From Alphaproteobacteria bacterium (lineage in GTDB: Bacteria; Pseudomonadota; Alphaproteobacteria; Acetobacterales; Acetobacteraceae), in contig JAPLOI010000009.1 in assembly GCA_026400815.1 (NCBI GenBank), positions 41,391 to 105,390 of the forward strand: a stretch of DNA of 64,000 nucleotides, in the 5' to 3' direction. Under the pieces are notes generated by a model. The model was given only the letters and a program-made list of their open reading frames with translations. It was not told the DNA's origin and made no database searches. Shown in pieces: positions 52,272 through 64,000 of this stretch (position 1 is its first letter; each line of letters begins with the position of its first letter). Position numbers and translations under genes: made by a program.

Positions 52272-52805
52272 TTGGACCGTACGGAGAAGCACGCGTTCGT
52301 CGCCGAGATGGCGGCGGTGTTCGCCGAGACGTCCATGGTTGTGGTCACCCAGAACAAGGGTATGACCGTGGCCGATGTGACGAAGTTGCGGCGGCAGATG
52401 CGCGCGGCTGGCGCAACCTACAAGGTTGCGAAGAACCGGCTGGCCACCCTCGCCCTGGATGGGACCCGCTTCGATGGCATCGCACCCCTGCTGAAGGGCC
52501 CGACCGCGCTTGCGTGGTGCCGGGATCCTGTGGCGGTGGCAAAGGCAGCCATCGAGTTCGCCAAGACCAACGACAAGTTCGTGGTGCTCGGTGGTGCCCT
52601 CGGCACCCAGATGCTTGATGCATCGGGTGTGAAGGCGCTGTCCGAGCTGCCGTCGCTCGACGCACTTCGCTCTTCGATCCTGGGGCTGCTCAATGCCCCG
52701 GCGACCAAGATCGCGGCTGTGCTGCAGGCGCCGGGCGGGCAGGTCGCGCGGGTTTTGGCGGCGTATGCCACCAAGGACGAAGCGGCAACGGACGAGGCGG
52801 CCTAA
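52272..52805 (+). CDS. rplJ: Ribosomal protein L10
   Basis: A 177-residue stalk base protein that carries L7/L12 dimers. It starts at TTG 52272 (MDRTEKHAFVAEMAAVFAET) with GGAG seven bases upstream. No in-frame ATG nearby would keep the conserved N-terminus. GATYKVAKNRLATLAL is the conserved rRNA-binding region, and the C-terminal helix binds L12. It is likely autoregulated through the leader upstream. Confidence 0.95.
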   Translation: MDRTEKHAFVAEMAAVFAETSMVVVTQNKGMTVADVTKLRRQMRAAGATYKVAKNRLATLALDGTRFDGIAPLLKGPTALAWCRDPVAVAKAAIEFAKTNDKFVVLGGALGTQMLDASGVKALSELPSLDALRSSILGLLNAPATKIAAVLQAPGGQVARVLAAYATKDEAATDEAA

Positions 52806-52902
52806 GGGCTGCGCATCGCTGACTGAGTGGCAGGCGCGCGCCCCGATGGGGCAGGCGGGCTTGCTTGGAACCGACCAGAGACTAAGTTAAAGGAATATTC
52901 TG

Positions 52903-53280
52903 ATGGCCGATCTCGCGAACCTTGTGGAGCAGCTGTCCAGCCTGACCGTGCTGGAAGCCGCCGAGCTGTCGAAGATGCTGGAAGAGAAGTGGGGCGTTTC
53001 CGCCGCCGCGCCGGTGGCTGCCGCCGCGCCGGTTGCCGCCGCCGCCGCTGCCGCCCCGGTTGAGGAACAGACGGAATTCACCGTGATCCTCGCCGAAGCT
53101 GGCGACAAGAAGATCAACGTCATTAAGGAGATCCGCACGATCACCGGCCTGGGCCTGAAGGAAGCCAAGGACCTGGTCGAGGGCGCTCCCAAGACGGTGA
53201 AGGAAGGCGTGAACAAGGAAGAAGCCGGCAAGATCAAGAAGGTGCTGGAAGATAACGGCGCCAAGGTTGAGATTAAGTGA
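52903..53280 (+). CDS. rplL: Ribosomal protein L7/L12
   Basis: A 125-residue stalk protein that recruits translational GTPases. The N-terminal dimer domain leads through an Ala/Pro hinge ([20 protein letters not shown]) to the C-terminal domain with [26 protein letters not shown] lies eight bases before the ATG. It lies 97 bases downstream of rplJ, and the gap is without a clear terminator. Confidence 0.97.
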   Translation: MADLANLVEQLSSLTVLEAAELSKMLEEKWGVSAAAPVAAAAPVAAAAAAAPVEEQTEFTVILAEAGDKKINVIKEIRTITGLGLKEAKDLVEGAPKTVKEGVNKEEAGKIKKVLEDNGAKVEIK

Positions 53281-53321
53281 TAAGCTGCGCGGTGTGACAG
53301 CCGCGCAACTGCGCTGATCGG

Positions 53322-53355
53322 GCGGAGGCTACCCCCGCAGGGGGGCGGTCTCCGC
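53322..53355 (+). promoter_or_regulatory. rplL-rpoB intergenic hairpin
   Basis: GCGGAG-GCTA-CCCCC-GCAG-GGGGG-CGGT-CTCCGC forms a long stem with a symmetric internal loop and no U-tract. In E. coli the corresponding gap holds a partial attenuator and an RNase III cut site that lower rpoBC expression relative to the ribosomal genes. A similar role is inferred from position and shape. Confidence 0.5.
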
Positions 53356-53449
53356 TCGTGTCGGCGTTTCTGACGACCGGCTGACGGTTGGGCCCATGCT
53401 CCGGGCCAGGACCGGGACTACCGAATGACCCATTGTTCAGGACACGGGC

Positions 53450-57625
<4,176 letters not shown>

Positions 57626-57645
57626 CGGTCGGTTCCGCCGCCTGA

Positions 57646-61842
<4,197 letters not shown>

Positions 61843-61867
61843 CGCGACTCCGTGCATTCACGTGCTG

Positions 61868-61905
61868 GAAAGGGTGGGGAGGGCAACCTCCTCACCCTTT
61901 CTTTA
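61868..61905 (+). terminator. rpoC terminator
   Basis: GAAAGGGTGGGGAGG pairs with CCTCCTCACCCTTTC (61887-61901) around a GCAA loop, and TTTAT follows. It lies 26 bases after the rpoC stop, so rpsL is a separate transcription unit. Confidence 0.92.
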
Positions 61906-62010
61906 TGCGCCGCAGGGCGGCGTGCCAGGAACCGGTGCGCCCTTGCACGCCCGCCCCGCAGCGAACGCATGGCGCTACAGCTGATTCACAGCGGTTCCCG
62001 TCGTCTCGTG

Positions 62011-62040
62011 CTTGACTCGTCCTGCCTCAGCCCGTAGGTA
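62011..62040 (+). promoter_or_regulatory. Candidate rpsL promoter
   Basis: CTTGAC (62011-62016), the typical alphaproteobacterial -35, is followed 18 bases later by TAGGTA (62035-62040), a weak -10. A second CTTGAC at 62215-62220 lies nearer rpsL but without a good -10. The rest of 61906-62270 shows no gene, only GC-rich spacer and a leader of about 220 bases for the rpsL mRNA. Confidence 0.35.
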
Positions 62041-62270
62041 TCGCGCCCTCAGTCGGCCGCTCCCAAGGATCGGTCGGCTCGCGTTTGCAGGCACCGGTTG
62101 GGTGCGGCGCCGTCTCCCAGGCCACCGGGTGACTCAGGCCGCACACAGGTCGACCCCCGCAGGGTGGCTTAGCCATCCGCCGCGGGGTTTGCGTGTGGCG
62201 TGATGTGCGTTTGGCTTGACGATGGCTCGGGTTTTCCGGGTTATCGCTGACAGGATCGGAAAGAGGGTCT

Positions 62271-62642
62271 ATGCCGACCATCAACCAGTTGATCGCTTCG
62301 GGCCGGGTTCCCGCCCGGGCACGCAACAAGGTTCCCGCGCTGCAGGGTTGCCCGCAGAAGCGCGGCGTTTGCACCCGCGTGTACACCACCACCCCGAAGA
62401 AGCCGAACTCGGCGCTTCGTAAGGTCGCCAAGGTTCGGCTGACCAACGGCTTCGAGGTGGTGAGCTACATCCCTGGCGAAGGCCACAACCTGCAGGAGCA
62501 CAGCGTGGTGCTGATCCGCGGTGGGCGCGTCAAGGATCTTCCTGGCGTGCGCTACCACATCCTGCGCGGCGTGCTGGATACCCAGGGCATCGCCAAGCGT
62601 CGTCAGCGCCGTTCGCTCTACGGCGCGAAGCGTCCGAAGTAA
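62271..62642 (+). CDS. rpsL: Ribosomal protein S12
   Basis: A 123-residue decoding-centre protein. [20 protein letters not shown] contains the Lys at the streptomycin site, and [13 protein letters not shown] the second; both are the sensitive, wild-type form. It begins [12 protein letters not shown] after GGAAAGAGGGTCT. It lies 11 bases before rpsG. Confidence 0.97.
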   Translation: MPTINQLIASGRVPARARNKVPALQGCPQKRGVCTRVYTTTPKKPNSALRKVAKVRLTNGFEVVSYIPGEGHNLQEHSVVLIRGGRVKDLPGVRYHILRGVLDTQGIAKRRQRRSLYGAKRPK

Positions 62643-62653
62643 GGAGAGGAACG

Positions 62654-63130
62654 ATGAGCCGTCGCCGCCGCGCAGTGAAGCGCGAAATCCTTCCCGACCC
62701 CAAGTTTGGTGACGTCGTCATCACGCGCTTCATGAATGCGCTGATGTACGACGGCAAGAAGTCCTCTGCCGAGACCATCGTGTATGGCGCACTCGACGTG
62801 ATGAAGCGCCGCGGGGGCAATGCCGCCGATCCGGTGCGGATGTTCCACGAAGCGCTGGACAATGTGAAGCCGGCCGTCGAGGTGCGCTCGCGTCGCGTTG
62901 GTGGCGCCACGTATCAGGTGCCCGTCGAAGTGCGCACCGAGCGTCGGCAGGCGCTGGCCATCCGCTGGATCATCGACGCCGCCCGCAAGCGTGGCGAGCA
63001 CACGATGGAAGAGCGGCTTTCGAATGAGCTGCTTGATGCGGTGAACAACCGCGGCTCGGCGGTGAAGAAGCGCGAAGACACGCACCGTATGGCAGAGGCG
63101 AACAAGGCCTTCAGCCACTACCGGTGGTAA
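62654..63130 (+). CDS. rpsG: Ribosomal protein S7
   Basis: A 158-residue primary 16S-binding protein of the small-subunit head. [20 protein letters not shown] and [19 protein letters not shown] are typical. AAGGAGAGGAACG precedes the ATG. In the standard str operon fusA comes next, but here tuf follows after 92 bases. Confidence 0.97.
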   Translation: MSRRRRAVKREILPDPKFGDVVITRFMNALMYDGKKSSAETIVYGALDVMKRRGGNAADPVRMFHEALDNVKPAVEVRSRRVGGATYQVPVEVRTERRQALAIRWIIDAARKRGEHTMEERLSNELLDAVNNRGSAVKKREDTHRMAEANKAFSHYRW

Positions 63131-63222
63131 GGGCCGCCCGCCGCCAGCCGGCGGGCAGCACGAGGCACAGCTAGACAGATCCCCCCACCCCGGAACAGAC
63201 GTCGGGCACGGAGAATACCACG

Positions 63223-64000
63223 ATGGGTAAGGCTAAATTCGAGCGGAACAAGCCGCACTGCAACATTGGCACCATCGGTCACGTTGACCATGGCAAGACC
63301 TCGCTGACCGCCGCGATCACAAAGATCCTGGCAAAGGCCGGCGGCGCCACGTTCACGGCCTACGACCAGATCGACAAGGCCCCCGAGGAACGCGCCCGTG
63401 GCATCACCATCTCCACCGCCCACGTGGAGTATGAGACCGCCAACCGCCACTACGCCCACGTGGACTGCCCCGGCCACGCCGACTATGTGAAGAACATGAT
63501 CACCGGCGCCGCGCAGATGGATGGCGCGATCCTGGTGGTATCGGCCACTGACGGCCCGATGCCCCAGACCCGTGAGCACATCCTGCTCGCCCGCCAGGTG
63601 GGCGTGCCGGCCCTGGTGGTGTTTCTCAACAAGTGCGACATCGCCGACCCCGAGCTGCTTGAGCTGGTCGAGATGGAGCTGCGCGAACTGCTGAGCAGCT
63701 ACCAGTTCCCGGGCGACGATATCCCCATCATCCAGGGCTCGGCCGTCTGCGCCCTGAACGACACCCAGCCGGAGCTTGGCGAACAGGCGATCCTGAAGCT
63801 GATGGAGGCCGTTGACGCCTACATCCCGCAGCCGGAACGCGACATCGACAAGCCCTTCCTGATGCCAGTCGAAGACGTATTCTCGATCTCGGGTCGCGGT
63901 ACTGTTGTTACAGGTCGTGTTGAGCGCGGCATTGTCAAGGTTGGCGAAGAGATTGAGATTGTTGGTATTCGTGATACGCAAAAGACCACCTGCACGGGCG
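63223..64000 (+). CDS. tuf: Elongation factor Tu (partial, runs off the window)
   Basis: The first 259 codons of EF-Tu. GTP-binding motifs are [32 protein letters not shown] and GSAV. Domain 2 begins near residue 210 ([18 protein letters not shown]). Codons are GC-ending until about 63890, then switch for about 90 bases to T-ending forms (GTT, GGT, ATT) at roughly 48 percent GC, and return to GC-rich near the window end. It follows rpsG directly without fusA. Confidence 0.97.
   Translation, partial: MGKAKFERNKPHCNIGTIGHVDHGKTSLTAAITKILAKAGGATFTAYDQIDKAPEERARGITISTAHVEYETANRHYAHVDCPGHADYVKNMITGAAQMDGAILVVSATDGPMPQTREHILLARQVGVPALVVFLNKCDIADPELLELVEMELRELLSSYQFPGDDIPIIQGSAVCALNDTQPELGEQAILKLMEAVDAYIPQPERDIDKPFLMPVEDVFSISGRGTVVTGRVERGIVKVGEEIEIVGIRDTQKTTCTG

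Overview
The window is GC-rich chromosomal DNA from an alphaproteobacterium. The block amidase, mrcA and prfB divergent from rne, the F0 operon with separate b and b' genes apart from F1, and the GWW tail on RNase E all fit this class. A putative hopanoid-type membrane protein (HpnL-like), two ethanolamine ammonia-lyase genes, many Liv-type transport genes and the dispersed repeats point to Rhodospirillales, most likely Acetobacteraceae. The family placement is inference. No tRNA, rRNA, CRISPR array, insertion sequence or prophage was seen.

Layout. 1-9022: cell-wall genes (N-acetylmuramoyl-L-alanine amidase, PBP1A) and release factor 2 with its programmed frameshift on the minus strand, then rne after a roughly 700-base leader. 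9023-12186: terminators, a 23-codon ORF whose Shine-Dalgarno fully complements the 16S 3' tail, and the minus-strand F0 operon (atpI-B-E-b'-b). 12206-25000: an aminotransferase, an orphan peptide-binding protein, aspS, an aldo/keto reductase, a GH1-like protein, a CorA-type channel, RNase D, an MFS carrier and an M81 peptidase. 24739-30923: envelope genes (two GT4 glycosyltransferases, HpnL-like protein, UppP, Wzx-like flippase). 31209-37245: a branched-chain amino acid ABC system (livG-F-H-M-K) with a second adjacent livK. 37417-50548: SDR, esterase, motB-motA, a cytochrome c remnant, nth, DUF2244, a degenerate GGDEF sensor, a ThDP enzyme, two small membrane proteins and eutBC. 50793-64000: rplK-rplA-rplJ-rplL-rpoB-rpoC, then rpsL-rpsG-tuf, without secE/nusG upstream and without fusA before tuf.

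How genes work together. The minus-strand wall genes and uppP serve peptidoglycan and its lipid carrier. The glycosyltransferases and flippase probably serve a surface glycan. livGFHMK is a complete importer. eutBC form one B12-dependent enzyme. The last 13 kb is core transcription and translation machinery.

The most unusual content is non-coding. One repeat family (116-248, 15348-15477, 37246-37381, 48297-48431, with a one-hairpin relative at 47008-47043) sits only between convergent genes. It has two conserved AT-rich hairpins around a core palindrome whose sequence differs in each copy. A second family (27006-27058 and 27620-27694) also keeps a conserved frame while its inner palindrome changes. 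Other notable signals are a symmetric divergent promoter sharing one -10 element upstream of the atp operon, and the 23-codon ORF downstream of rne.
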